From Glaciihabitans sp. (GTDB lineage Bacteria > Actinomycetota > Actinomycetes > Actinomycetales > Microbacteriaceae): a stretch of 64,000 nucleotides of DNA. The translations under genes were made by a program, and so were the position numbers. This document shows positions 8,227 through 17,320 of the stretch, piece by piece. Each line of letters opens with the position of its first letter. Position 1 is the first letter of the stretch. The notes under the pieces were generated by a model that was not told the origin of the DNA, made no database searches, and saw nothing but the letters and a program-made list of their open reading frames with translations. Where the stretch lies: the NCBI GenBank assembly GCA_025465535.1, contig JAODMY010000098.1, positions 29,938 to 93,937 on the forward strand, read 5' to 3'.

Positions 8227-8398
8227 GCTGCCGAGCGGGCCAGGTCGCAGGTTCGACTAAACCAGTGAGCGACTCGTTGGCGATCCGTATCCGACGGATT
8301 GCGGCTGGGCAATCACTGGTCGGTTCTTTTCCATCCACAGTTGGTGATCGCGCGGAGCCCCAACGGCAGGATGTGGCCTCAGCCAGGCGCCTGCCCCA

Positions 8399-9487
8399 CT
8401 ACCGCCACTGGGCCCGAAGGTACTGCTGCGGCCAGTAGTCGAGCTCGACACCCAGTTCGTGCGCGGCACGAAGCGGCCAGTGCGGATCCCGAAGAAGCTC
8501 GCGAGCCAACATCACGACATCCGCCTTGCCGGACGCGATGATCTCCTCCGCCTGCCGCGGCTCCGTAATCAGACCGATCGCACTAGTGGCGACACCGGCG
8601 TGCTCGCGAACATAGTCAGAGAAGGGAACCTGGTATCCGGGAGCGAGCGGGATCTTCGCGTCGGCGACGTTGCCACCGGTCGAGATATCGAAGAAGTCAG
8701 CACCCGCCTCTTTCGCCCAGCCGGCAACGGTGGCCGTCTGCTGCTCGTCCCATCCACCCTCGGTCCAGTCGGTAGCCGAGAAACGAACCAGAACGGGAAG
8801 CTCGTCCCCGAGAGCCGAACGAATCTCGCGAACGATACGAAGAAGAAGACGAGCTCGATTCTCGAGACTGCCACCGAACTCATCCGTGCGCTCGTTGCTC
8901 AGCGGCGACAGGAACTGGTGCAGAAGGTAACCGTGAGCAGCGTGCAGCTCGACCAGGTCGAACCCCGCCGCGACCGCACGGTGGGCCCCGGCAACGAAGG
9001 CAGCAACGACGGCATCGATGCCGTCGGAATCGAGAGCCGAGGGGGTGTCGTACCCGGCGAACGGAACAGCGGATGGCGCGACAGTCTGCCAGCCGCGCTC
9101 GGCGGCCGGCACGGTTCCGTTCTGCGAGAAGCCCCAGGCTGGATAGCTGGATGCCTTGCGACCGGCGTGCGCGAGCTGGATGCCCGCAGCCGCACCCTGC
9201 GAATGGATGAAGTCGACGATGGGTCGCCACGCGTCACGCTGCGTGTCATTCCAGATACCGGTGTCGCGCGGCGTGATGCGTCCCTCGGCAGTCACCGCGG
9301 TCGCCTCGGTGATGACGAGAGCGGAACCGCCCGTGGCCAGAGCCCCGAGGTGGACCTGGTGCCACGTGGTCGGAACGCCGTCCTCATCGAAAACGGAGTA
9401 CTGGCACATCGGCGAAACCCAGATGCGATTGCGAAGAGTCAGGTTTCGAACGGTGAAGGGTTGGAACAGGGCGGACACGGAATCCAA
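8399..9487 (-). CDS. NADH:flavin oxidoreductase, Old Yellow Enzyme family (YqjM-like)
   Basis: A 362-residue single-domain TIM barrel. It has 'NRIWVSPMCQYS' near the N-terminus with the YqjM-type cysteine, 'IQLAHAGRKAS', the substrate-binding 'ELHAAHGYLLHQF' and the C-terminal phosphate-binding 'VVMLARELLRDPHWP'. FMN-dependent reduction of activated C=C bonds with NAD(P)H is the usual activity; the natural substrate is unknown. It lies 14 bp downstream of a co-directional HAD gene and is likely in its transcript. Confidence 0.92.
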   Translation of the reverse strand: MDSVSALFQPFTVRNLTLRNRIWVSPMCQYSVFDEDGVPTTWHQVHLGALATGGSALVITEATAVTAEGRITPRDTGIWNDTQRDAWRPIVDFIHSQGAAAGIQLAHAGRKASSYPAWGFSQNGTVPAAERGWQTVAPSAVPFAGYDTPSALDSDGIDAVVAAFVAGAHRAVAAGFDLVELHAAHGYLLHQFLSPLSNERTDEFGGSLENRARLLLRIVREIRSALGDELPVLVRFSATDWTEGGWDEQQTATVAGWAKEAGADFFDISTGGNVADAKIPLAPGYQVPFSDYVREHAGVATSAIGLITEPRQAEEIIASGKADVVMLARELLRDPHWPLRAAHELGVELDYWPQQYLRAQWR

Positions 9488-9501
9488 TCGATTGTGGTGG
9501 T

Positions 9502-10119
9502 CTAGCTGGCGAGCGAGGTCAAGAACTTCCGTAGCCCCCCGGCTCCGGTGAAGTGGTGAACCGTGATGCCGAGAGCGGCGGCAGCATCCGTGTTGATGCT
9601 CTTGTTGTCAATGAACACCATCGCCTCCGGCGTAATTCCGAGCTCGGAGGCAACTTCAAGGTAGATCGCGGGCTCGGGCTTCAGCGCATCCATCTCGGCG
9701 CTGACGAAGACGCGCTCGAAATACCGGCCGGCGGGGGAGAAGCGAAGCGGGCTACCGAAATCGAAACCGGCGTTGGAGAGAATTGCGAGGCGCGTTCCGC
9801 CGTGCGAGAGTTCGGCTATCAGCTCGACAGTCGCCGGCTCGGCAGTGATCCAGGTGCGAAAGTCGACCGACCAGAGGTTGTGGATCTCGGCGGCGCTCCA
9901 CGTCACCCCGATGTCGCTCGCGATCTGCTGCCAGTAGTCGGTGACGCCAAGAGTCCCTCGGTCGAGAGCGTCACGATGCCTGTCGTAGGCGGGCCAGAGC
10001 CGATCCCCGGGAACTCCGGCGGCCCCGACGAGCGCAGCTCGATCGGCGGCGGACGGGATCGCGGAGATGACCTCCCCGTAATCGAAGACGACAACACGAC
10101 CGGGGATAGTGAGAGCCAC
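9502..10119 (-). CDS. HAD-superfamily hydrolase (YihX-like)
   Basis: About 205 residues from GTG 10119; a longer start at ATG 10155 would overlap the divergent gene at 10144. HAD motifs are visible: motif I 'VFDYGEV' (the D-x-G form found in YihX-type members), motif II 'ILSNAG', motif III lysine in 'LKPEPAIY' and motif IV 'VFIDNKSIN'. Likely a small-molecule phosphatase; the substrate cannot be predicted. Confidence 0.85.
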   Translation of the reverse strand: MALTIPGRVVVFDYGEVISAIPSAADRAALVGAAGVPGDRLWPAYDRHRDALDRGTLGVTDYWQQIASDIGVTWSAAEIHNLWSVDFRTWITAEPATVELIAELSHGGTRLAILSNAGFDFGSPLRFSPAGRYFERVFVSAEMDALKPEPAIYLEVASELGITPEAMVFIDNKSINTDAAAALGITVHHFTGAGGLRKFLTSLAS

Positions 10120-10143
10120 GACACCCAAACTATCGTGAGACGT

Positions 10144-10989
10144 ATGGCCATCCACTCATCAGCGATTCATCTGCGCTACACGAAATGGACCAGCAGGGAT
10201 GCGGCGGCTCACATCGCGGTTCCGAAGGAGGACGACGACAAATACTCCCGTGGCGTCCTCGGAATCATCACGGGGAGCACCGAGTACCCCGGAGCCGCCG
10301 TCCTCGGCGTCGAGGCCGCGCTCCGAACAGGTGTTGGCATGGTCCGCTACCTCGGACCGCCGCGCGCGAGCGATCTCGTGCTGGCGCGGCGACCCGAGAC
10401 GGTGACCGCCAACGGTCGCGTACAGGCGTGGCTGATCGGATCCGGCATGGATGCCGTGATCGGCGGCGGCGAGTCGACGGCCGCCATGAAGGATGCTGTC
10501 GGGCAGGCCGTGCCGATCATCCTCGACGGCGGCGCGCTCGACCTTCACTCGTCGGCCAAAGGGCCAACCGTGATCACCCCGCACTTCCGCGAACTGGCCC
10601 GCCTGATCGGGGGAGACGTCGAAGCAATCGCGAACGACCCGGCAACCGCGGCAGCGAAAGCGGCGGACACGCTCGGCATCACGGTGCTGCTCAAGGGACA
10701 CACGACCTACGTCGCGGCCCCGGACGGCACGCGGCTGATGACGACTTCCGGTCCGACCTGGCTTGCAACCGCCGGTTCCGGAGACGCTCTCGGCGGGGTG
10801 CTCGGCGCGCTCGTGGCCACTCACGCAAGCGAGATCGCCGCCGATCACGGCGACCTTGCGCGACTCGCGGCGACGGCAGCGGTGATTCACGGTCTCGCCG
10901 GAAAGCGCGCGTCGAAGGGTGGCCCGATCACCATCCTCGATCTGACGGGCGCCCTTCCCGCCGTTATCGCCAGCCTCCTCGAGTCCTGA
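10144..10989 (+). CDS. nnrD: ADP-dependent NAD(P)H-hydrate dehydratase
   Basis: A 281-residue ribokinase-like protein that starts at ATG 10144. Key segments are 'GVLGIITGSTEYPGAAVLG' near residue 35, 'LILDGGALDL' style aspartate motif, 'VITPHFRELARL', and the nucleotide-binding 'TAGSGDALGGVLGAL'. It repairs hydrated NADH/NADPH using ADP. The usual fused or separate epimerase (NnrE) is not in this window. Divergent from the HAD gene with about 24 bp between starts. Confidence 0.9.
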   Translation: MAIHSSAIHLRYTKWTSRDAAAHIAVPKEDDDKYSRGVLGIITGSTEYPGAAVLGVEAALRTGVGMVRYLGPPRASDLVLARRPETVTANGRVQAWLIGSGMDAVIGGGESTAAMKDAVGQAVPIILDGGALDLHSSAKGPTVITPHFRELARLIGGDVEAIANDPATAAAKAADTLGITVLLKGHTTYVAAPDGTRLMTTSGPTWLATAGSGDALGGVLGALVATHASEIAADHGDLARLAATAAVIHGLAGKRASKGGPITILDLTGALPAVIASLLES

Positions 10990-11025
10990 GTCGCGGCCGG
11001 TGCCGTGCCGGATACGCTTGGGCGC

Positions 11026-12420
11026 ATGACTGCAGTCCGGCCAGCACGATGGAGAACCGTGCTCGCCAGTCTCCCGGAGAGCCGGCTCGCGCTCTGGCTG
11101 GCGTTCGTCATCGCCCATCTCTGGCTCGGGTTTCTCAATCTGAACGCACAGGGACTTCCGCTCGGCGACGTCACCTTCAACTACCAGTACTGGGCGCAGC
11201 AGGCTGATTTCGGGACGTACTACGTCGGCATCGACAGCGTCTGGGTCTACCCGATCGTCGCCCTCGTGCCGATGGTCGTGGTCGGTATCTTCGGATTTCA
11301 GAACTACGCCGGGGCCTGGCTGAGCCTGATTTTCGTGCTGGATGCTGTCGCCTTCCTCGTGATGGTGGGCTGGCGGCGGGGAGGAACCGGCTCTCGTTCG
11401 ACCACGATCGGCTGGTGGTGGATCGCGTTCCTGCTCCTGCTCGGGCCGATCGCGATGGGGCGCATCGACTCCGTGACTATTCCGATCGCCATCGTCGCCG
11501 TGCTCTTTGTCGCGGTTCGCCCGCGCCTGGCATCCGTATTGCTTACGCTCGCGACCTGGATCAAAGTCTGGCCGGCAGCGCTCATCGCCGCGATCCTGAT
11601 CGCGAGCAAGGCGCGCGTGCGGGTATTCGTCGCTGCGGCGATCACGAGCGTCGTGATCATCGCTGTGGCCCTCGCGCTCGGGAGCGGTGCGAACGTCTTC
11701 AGTTTCATCACCCAGCAAACGGGTCGCGGACTCCAGGTCGAGGCTCCGATCAGCACCCTGTGGATGTGGCTGTCCTACGCCGGGGTGCCCGGCGCGTTCG
11801 TCTACTACGACCAGGACATCCTGACGTTCCAGGTCGCTGGACCGGGAACGGAGGTTGCCGCGAGCGTCATGTCGCCGCTCCTTGGCGTCGCGATCCTCGC
11901 CATCGCGGCCCTCGGGATCCTCGCGGCTCGACGTCGAGCGCCCGTGACCGAGTTGCTCGCACCGCTGTCGCTCGCACTGATCACGGGGTTCATCGGTTTC
12001 GACAAGGTCGGTTCACCGCAGTACATGACCTGGCTCGCAGTACCGGTGATCCTCGGACTTGCCACGAACGCGATGGGCCACGGCCGGTCGTTTCGAACGC
12101 CGGCGATCCTGGCCCTGGTTATCGGCGCTCTCACGCAGACGTTCTACCCGTACCTCTACACGAGCCTGCTCGAGCTGGACCCGACCATGCTCATGGTCCT
12201 GACCGCTCGGAACATTCTGATTTTTGTGCTGCTCATCTGGTCGATCGGCGTGCTCTGGGAGCTTTCGCGACCGACCCTGGTTCACGAGCCGCTGGCGGAT
12301 GCCGATGCCTGGCTCCCGGTTGTCTGGCCCTTTGGCGAGCGAGCGGATCCCTGGACAGTGGCCCGCGCGGAGGCGGAGGCGGAGTACGGAAGGCCGCGAA
12401 CCGCGCCGAGCGACGAGTAA
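11026..12420 (+). CDS. Integral membrane glycosyltransferase, GT87/DUF2029-like
   Basis: A 464-residue protein with about ten hydrophobic membrane segments and a hydrophilic C-terminal tail of about 50 residues. It resembles the GT87 (polyprenyl-phosphate mannose-dependent) group in the early 'GLPLGDVTFNYQYW' loop and in the loop 'TWIKVWPAAL'. Start ATG 11026 is chosen over GTG 11005. Such proteins use polyprenol-linked sugars on the outer face of the membrane to decorate lipoglycans or surface proteins. The acceptor is unknown. Confidence 0.72.
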   Translation: MTAVRPARWRTVLASLPESRLALWLAFVIAHLWLGFLNLNAQGLPLGDVTFNYQYWAQQADFGTYYVGIDSVWVYPIVALVPMVVVGIFGFQNYAGAWLSLIFVLDAVAFLVMVGWRRGGTGSRSTTIGWWWIAFLLLLGPIAMGRIDSVTIPIAIVAVLFVAVRPRLASVLLTLATWIKVWPAALIAAILIASKARVRVFVAAAITSVVIIAVALALGSGANVFSFITQQTGRGLQVEAPISTLWMWLSYAGVPGAFVYYDQDILTFQVAGPGTEVAASVMSPLLGVAILAIAALGILAARRRAPVTELLAPLSLALITGFIGFDKVGSPQYMTWLAVPVILGLATNAMGHGRSFRTPAILALVIGALTQTFYPYLYTSLLELDPTMLMVLTARNILIFVLLIWSIGVLWELSRPTLVHEPLADADAWLPVVWPFGERADPWTVARAEAEAEYGRPRTAPSDE

Positions 12421-12476
12421 CGTCGATGGTGACGAAATTCTCGAGGAAGATCGTCGGGATCGAAGGGTAATAAGTC

Positions 12477-12779
12477 ATGTTGGTTGCATTTTCGGTGGCA
12501 CCTAGTGGTGCCGACGACGGATCGGATTCCGTCCACGACGCGGTCGCAGCGGCAGTGAAGATCGTGCGTGAGTCCGGGCTGCCGAATCACACCGACTCCA
12601 TGTTCACGACCATCGAGGGCGAGTGGGACGAGGTCTTCGACGTTGTCAAGCGGGCGACGGATGCGGTGGGTGCTTTCGGGCCGCGGGTCTCGCTGGTGCT
12701 CAAGGCCGACATCCGGCCGGGTCACACCGGAGAGCTGACCGGCAAGGTGGAGCGCCTGGAGAAGGTTCTCAAAGGCTGA
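12477..12779 (+). CDS. Thiamine-binding protein, YqgV/MTH1187 (DUF77) family
   Basis: A 100-residue protein starting MLVAFSVAPSG with the family-typical 'SVHDAVAAAVKIVRESGLPNHTDSM' region, 'TTIEGEWDEVFDVVK' and the ending 'RPGHTGELTGKVERLEKVL', each a family hallmark. The proteins form ferredoxin-like tetramers and some bind thiamine; the physiological role is not settled. The last codons and stop are part of a 31-bp direct repeat. Confidence 0.85.
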   Translation: MLVAFSVAPSGADDGSDSVHDAVAAAVKIVRESGLPNHTDSMFTTIEGEWDEVFDVVKRATDAVGAFGPRVSLVLKADIRPGHTGELTGKVERLEKVLKG

Positions 12780-12853
12780 GCGGGTTCTGGGCGGCTTGGC
12801 AGGTCGACAAAGGCTGAGCCGATTCTCAAAGGCTGAGCGGGTTCTGGGCGGCT
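12766..12853 (+). repeat. 31-bp direct repeat spanning a gene end
   Basis: Bases 12766-12796 and 12823-12853 are identical over 31 bp and lie 57 bp apart. The first copy contains the last codons and stop of the thiamine-binding gene. A shorter partial copy lies between them (AAAGGCTGAGC near 12809). It looks like a local tandem duplication of the 3' end. Confidence 0.85.
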
Positions 12854-12946
12854 GAGCCGAGACGAGGCACGCTCGCCAATAGGATTGATGTGCTCGATGG
12901 TGAGCCCGTCCGCTTTCCCGCAACATCACGATCGGCTCGCCTCGCA

Positions 12947-14227
12947 ATGACTCTTGTTTCAACCCTGCCCGCCCACGGCCTGAGCCCCGCAAGGGTTCGA
13001 CTCGCACTGCTCGCACTGGCGCTCGGTGGATTCGCCATCGGCTGTACAGAATTTGTGGCCATGGGTCTGCTGCCGAACATTGCCAGCAACCTGCTGCCCG
13101 GTCTGTACAGGGCGTCCGCGGCGGGAGCCAACGCTCACGCCGGTCTGCTCATATCGGCCTACGCTGCGGGAGTCGTTGTTGGCGCACCGACGATCGCGGC
13201 CCTGTCCGCGCGGTTCGCCCGCAAGACCCTTTTGTTATGGCTGCTGGTCGCGTTCACGGTGTTCACCATCGCCTCCGCCGTCCTTCCAACCTTCGGCCTC
13301 GTACTCGCGGCGCGCTTCCTCGCCGGCCTGCCGCACGGAGCGTACTTCGGGGTCGCGTCGCTCGTTGCGGCGTCTCTCATGGGCCCGGGCAATCGGGGCA
13401 AGGGGATCGCGCTCGTGATGGGCGGGTTGTCGATCGCCAACATCCTCGGCGTTCCCGCCATCACGCTGCTCGGCCAGGTTGCCGGCTGGCGCGTGGCCTA
13501 CCTCGCGGTGGCGGCGCTATTCGCACTGACCTTCGTTGCGGTGTGGTTTGTCGTCCCGCGCCAGCCCGGAGACCCCGCCGCGACACTGCGTCGCGAGCTG
13601 ACGGTGTTCCGCCGCCCGCAGGTGTGGTTCGCCCTCGCGATCGGATCGGTCGGATTCGGTGGCTTCTTCGCCGTGTACACGTACGTTGCGCCGATCGTGG
13701 TAACGATCACCAAGCAGGGGGAGGGATTCGTGCCCATTGCCCTGATCGTGGCGGGAATCGGCATGACGGTCGGCAATTTCCTCGGTGGACACTCGGCCGA
13801 CACGAGTCTCAAACGGGGCCTGTTCATCGCGTTCGGCGTCTTCGCAATCGCGCTCACCGGCCTGGCCCTCACGGCGAGTAACGTCGTCGGCCTCGTGATC
13901 TTCCTGTTCCTGATTGGCGCGTCGGCGTCCGCGATGGCGCCGGCCATCCAGACGAGACTCATGGATGTCGCCGGTGACAGCCAGACCCTTGCGGCCGCGA
14001 TAAACCATGCCTCGCTCAACATCGGCAACAGCATCGGAGCCGCACTCGGTGGCATCGTCGTTGCTGCCGGCCTCGGCTATCTCTCGGCCGCCTGGGTCGG
14101 GCTGGTGCTCGCCTTTCTCGGGGTGACCATCGCGATCGTGAGCTTCACGGCCGAGCGGCGCTCGCTACAGCGGGCCAGGGGCCTCGCTCTGCAGGAGGAT
14201 GCCGTCCTGGATAGCGCGCTTTCGTAG
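12947..14227 (+). CDS. MFS transporter (AraJ/DHA1-like efflux)
   Basis: A 426-residue protein with about twelve membrane segments. 'GCTEFVAMGLLPNIA' in helix 1 and 'LLISAYAAGVVVGAPT' with the following 'SARFARKTLLL' loop are typical of the sugar-efflux/AraJ-type DHA1 family. ATG 12947 is preferred over GTG 12890. It probably exports sugars or small drugs by proton antiport. The last 63 bp overlap the 3' end of the convergent response-regulator gene. Confidence 0.85.
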   Translation: MTLVSTLPAHGLSPARVRLALLALALGGFAIGCTEFVAMGLLPNIASNLLPGLYRASAAGANAHAGLLISAYAAGVVVGAPTIAALSARFARKTLLLWLLVAFTVFTIASAVLPTFGLVLAARFLAGLPHGAYFGVASLVAASLMGPGNRGKGIALVMGGLSIANILGVPAITLLGQVAGWRVAYLAVAALFALTFVAVWFVVPRQPGDPAATLRRELTVFRRPQVWFALAIGSVGFGGFFAVYTYVAPIVVTITKQGEGFVPIALIVAGIGMTVGNFLGGHSADTSLKRGLFIAFGVFAIALTGLALTASNVVGLVIFLFLIGASASAMAPAIQTRLMDVAGDSQTLAAAINHASLNIGNSIGAALGGIVVAAGLGYLSAAWVGLVLAFLGVTIAIVSFTAERRSLQRARGLALQEDAVLDSALS

Positions 14228-14836
14228 CGCAACCTTGGTCCCGACGTCGATCCCGGCCACGCGGTACTTCTCGCGGATTCGCTTGAGGTAGCTCTTGGCG
14301 GTCTCCTCGGAGATCCCGAGCTGGAACGCGACGGCCTTGACCGGTTCGCCACCTCCGTAGAGTGCCATCACGCGACGCTCCTGGGCGCTGAGCTTGGGGG
14401 CGCCGCCGACCTCGGCACCGTTGAGCGCAAGGTCGAGTTCCGCGGAGACGAACGATTCGCCGACGGCCGCTGCACGGATCGCCTCGACGATCATGCTCGC
14501 GTCCTCGCTCTTCACGAGATAGCCGAGGGCGCCGGCCGCGAGCGCCTCGCGCACGACATTGGGCTCGGAGTAGGTACTCATGAGAACGACGCGAACGCCG
14601 GTCGTCTTGAGGGTCGAGATCTTCAGCGAGACCGGGATGTTGTCTTTGAGGTCGAGGTCGAGGAGCACGACCCCGACGGGGAACTCCGGGTGGGTGAGGA
14701 GCTCGGGCCAGGAGGCGACCGCGGCGACCATGTCGATGTCTGGCGCGGCACTGCGGACCCACTCGGTGAGAGCGCCGAGGAGCATCCTGTGGTCGTCGAC
14801 AATGGCAAGTCTGATGCGGTCTTCTGCTGGGGTCAC
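14165..14836 (-). CDS. NarL/FixJ-type response regulator
   Basis: A 223-residue two-domain regulator. The receiver has the acidic pair D14-D15 (IVDDHRML), a phosphoacceptor at about D60 (VVLLDLDLKD), a switch Ser/Thr in 'VLMSTYS' and the conserved Lys in 'LVKSEDAS'. The C-terminal LuxR helix-turn-helix is 'LSAQERRVMALYGGGEPVKAVAFQLGISEETAKSYLKRIR' in outline (key: AFQLGIS, AKSYLKRI). It lies 31 bp downstream of a membrane protein and histidine kinase pair on the same strand, so it is the likely cognate regulator. Targets unknown. Confidence 0.9.
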   Translation of the reverse strand: MTPAEDRIRLAIVDDHRMLLGALTEWVRSAAPDIDMVAAVASWPELLTHPEFPVGVVLLDLDLKDNIPVSLKISTLKTTGVRVVLMSTYSEPNVVREALAAGALGYLVKSEDASMIVEAIRAAAVGESFVSAELDLALNGAEVGGAPKLSAQERRVMALYGGGEPVKAVAFQLGISEETAKSYLKRIREKYRVAGIDVGTKVALRKRAIQDGILLQSEAPGPL

Positions 14837-14867
14837 GATAAAGCCTCTTGGTTTCTCTGAGGGACGA

Positions 14868-16160
14868 TTACTGGTCTGCGGGGTTGTCTACGATGCATTC
14901 GATGTCGACTCGCAAGCTGGAGTTCTCGGTGGAGTCACTGTAACGCCCCACTCGAGAGAGTGAGGCCCAGATAGCGGGATCAACCCGATTGCGCGGCACG
15001 TCGGTGGTCGTCACGACGATCGGTATCGTGATCTTGTTGTTGGCCAGGTTTCCGATTGAACCACCTCCGATCGAACCGGCTCCGGGATGCGGAGCGACGA
15101 TCGGTCCGAGAGTGAGCTGCACGGTGCGCGTGGCCGCCTGCTTCATTGTGTCGCTCATGAGCAACCAGACACCGGAGAGCAGGCCGTCCCGCTGGCTCGG
15201 GTCGAGGAGGCCCGCAAGAGACCCGCGGTCCGTGAGTGTCACCGCCTTGCCGAGCATCTCTGATTCGGAGACCGCGTGATAGAGCCAGGTCTCGCGGCGT
15301 CCCTCGATCAGGTGCAGGCGAAGCTCGGTCGCAAGCGACGCCGCAACCGACGCGGTCTTCGGGTCGAGCTTCAGCGCGGTGCGGCCGGTAGCCACGGATT
15401 CGAGCAGGTCCTCTGCCGCGAGGTCGAGACGGGCGAGCTCCTCCGAGGCGAGCATCCCCACGGCGAAGCGGGGAGCCGAGACCGTGCTCTGGACGAGCAC
15501 GCGGTCGAGTTCCTGTTGCACCATCCTGCGGAATCCACGGACGACGAAGACGCCGAGAACAGCGGGAAGAACGGCGAGCGAAATGGTGGTGAGCTGGGTC
15601 GGGATCGTGGTCGCGTCGAGCTTCGTGTCAAGGAAGATGGCCGCGATGAACGCGAGTCCGAGAGTTCCCGCGGCGCTGATCACTTCTCGCCCGCCACGGA
15701 GGGTGACCACGAGCATGAGGCCGAACCCCGCGGACACGGATACCGTCGCGTACTTTCCGATGTCGCCCGTTGGCCAGATGCTGATGAAGTCGAGTGCGAC
15801 GGTTCCGGCAAGGGCGACGAGATAGACGACGAACACCCACGCCGGCAGTCGATCGCCGAGCACCGAAACAGTGATCAGGGCCGCGACGAACGCGATGATG
15901 TAGATGAGCCAGCCGATGATGACAGGCAACGGGTCGTTGTAGGCACCCTCGCCAAGGTGCACGGCGAAGAGGCTGAGTCCGTAGAGCGCCTCGATTGCGC
16001 TGAGCACGCCGGCCCCGACACCCAGATAGCTCGTTCCAAGCGTCGCGCCACGAGCGCTCGCCTGGCGAAGTGCTTTGGCGACGCCGGGAGGTCCCCCCTT
16101 GCTGCGGCGGCCGAGGATGACGCCGAGGGTGTTCTCTTCCGGCCTGAGGAAACTGCTCAC
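14868..16160 (-). CDS. Multi-pass membrane protein coupled to the histidine kinase
   Basis: A 430-residue protein from GTG 16160, overlapping the kinase stop (GTGA). Residues about 50-240 hold six or so membrane segments. The C-terminal 190 residues are cytoplasmic, with no kinase motifs I can see. It may be a degenerate kinase-like or regulatory partner of the adjacent sensor, since the membrane region has a similar plan. The family is not recognised; its place between kinase and regulator argues for a role in the same signalling pathway. Confidence 0.8.
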   Translation of the reverse strand: MSSFLRPEENTLGVILGRRSKGGPPGVAKALRQASARGATLGTSYLGVGAGVLSAIEALYGLSLFAVHLGEGAYNDPLPVIIGWLIYIIAFVAALITVSVLGDRLPAWVFVVYLVALAGTVALDFISIWPTGDIGKYATVSVSAGFGLMLVVTLRGGREVISAAGTLGLAFIAAIFLDTKLDATTIPTQLTTISLAVLPAVLGVFVVRGFRRMVQQELDRVLVQSTVSAPRFAVGMLASEELARLDLAAEDLLESVATGRTALKLDPKTASVAASLATELRLHLIEGRRETWLYHAVSESEMLGKAVTLTDRGSLAGLLDPSQRDGLLSGVWLLMSDTMKQAATRTVQLTLGPIVAPHPGAGSIGGGSIGNLANNKITIPIVVTTTDVPRNRVDPAIWASLSRVGRYSDSTENSSLRVDIECIVDNPADQ

Positions 16161-17320
16161 TTGGGCACCTCGAGTACGACGGTCGTGCCGGATCCGGGGC
16201 TCGAGAACAGGCGCGCGTTGCCGCCGACCTCGCGCAGGCGCCCGATGACCGACTCCTTGAAGCCCAGCTTGTCCTCGTCGATTCCCTTGAGATCGAAACC
16301 GACGCCGGAATCGGTGACCATGGCGCGAACGGTCGTTGAGTCGTCCGTGATCGTCACGTGCGCCTGAGTTACCCCGGAGTGTCTTCGAACGTTCTCGAGG
16401 CACTCGGCGAGTGAGAGCAGGAAGGCATCGAGAACGTCGCTCGGCAGCAGGACCTGACCGGTTCCGTGCCAACTCACCTCGAGTCCCATCCGGCCGAAAC
16501 GGTGCTTGACCGACTCGAGTGTCGTGCCGAGCTGAGTCTCCTCGACCGGTGTGAGGTTGTAGCTGCCGGAGCCCTGTGGCGTCGGTGTCGCCCCGAGCCG
16601 CAGCTGCCGAAGCAGCCGCGCATCCTCCGATGCCTGCTGGCGAAGCGCCTCCGGAGCGACTCCCACGCCAGAATGAGCGAGCAGCGTGAGGGTGGCAAGC
16701 ACCGTGTCGTGCAGCAGTCGTGCGCCCTGGCGGCGCTGCGCCTCGGTCTCGCTCGCCTGGCGCTCCGCCCGGTGAGCCTTACCGATGCTGTAGATGCGGC
16801 GGGCTGCCCGCGGAACACTCGCGCTAAGCCAGTAGCCGAGAACCGCGGTAAGCACCCAGCCGAGGATGACCGAGAGCGCAGTTGACGACAGTGCACCGTC
16901 GGACCGGCTCGCGAACTGGACGAGGAACGTGCTCAGCAGCGCCCCGAGCAACATGAGGAGGATGCGGGGAAGGCTTGAAACCAGCACGAGGGCGAAGCAG
17001 GCGATGCCGGCGCCCGCGAGCGGGGTGAGTGCCTCGGAGAGACCGAGCGAGGGCGTCGCCCCGAACGGAAGACGCGCAACGATGAGCGCACCAACTCCGG
17101 CGAGGATGCCGAGAGATGCCCAAATGGCCGCGAGGCTTCTCGCAACCATGACGTGGCTGAAGGCAAGAACAGCCAGCAGGGGGAGGGTGGCGAGGTAGGT
17201 GGAAACGGGAACAACACCGGGCACGCTGAGGCTGACGAGCGTGATAATTGTGCCGATCAGGCCAAGAAATCGCGCAGTGCGCTGCAGTAGGCGATCCCTC
17301 TCCTTGGCAATGAGTTCCAT
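16157..17320 (-). CDS. Sensor histidine kinase (HisKA_3/NarX-type)
   Basis: A 387-residue protein with about six membrane segments in residues 15-170 and no large extracellular loop, suggesting it senses membrane or intramembrane signals. The phosphoacceptor is H204 in 'RLLHDTVLATL' of the dimerisation helix. The ATPase domain has the N-box asparagine in 'ECLENVRRHSG', the G1 box 'DSGVGFD' and the G2-like 'SPGSGTTV'. It should phosphorylate one or both NarL-type regulators flanking it (14165-14836 and 17658-18317). Confidence 0.92.
   Translation of the reverse strand: MELIAKERDRLLQRTARFLGLIGTIITLVSLSVPGVVPVSTYLATLPLLAVLAFSHVMVARSLAAIWASLGILAGVGALIVARLPFGATPSLGLSEALTPLAGAGIACFALVLVSSLPRILLMLLGALLSTFLVQFASRSDGALSSTALSVILGWVLTAVLGYWLSASVPRAARRIYSIGKAHRAERQASETEAQRRQGARLLHDTVLATLTLLAHSGVGVAPEALRQQASEDARLLRQLRLGATPTPQGSGSYNLTPVEETQLGTTLESVKHRFGRMGLEVSWHGTGQVLLPSDVLDAFLLSLAECLENVRRHSGVTQAHVTITDDSTTVRAMVTDSGVGFDLKGIDEDKLGFKESVIGRLREVGGNARLFSSPGSGTTVVLEVPK

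Noticed and set aside
8459..9505. Long + strand frame opposite the Old Yellow Enzyme gene
   Set aside because: Composition is typical of an antisense shadow in high-GC DNA; the minus-strand product has clear enzyme motifs.
10159..11718. 519-residue minus-strand frame, rich in Asp/Arg/His
   Set aside because: Spans two well-supported + strand genes and has no domain-like pattern.
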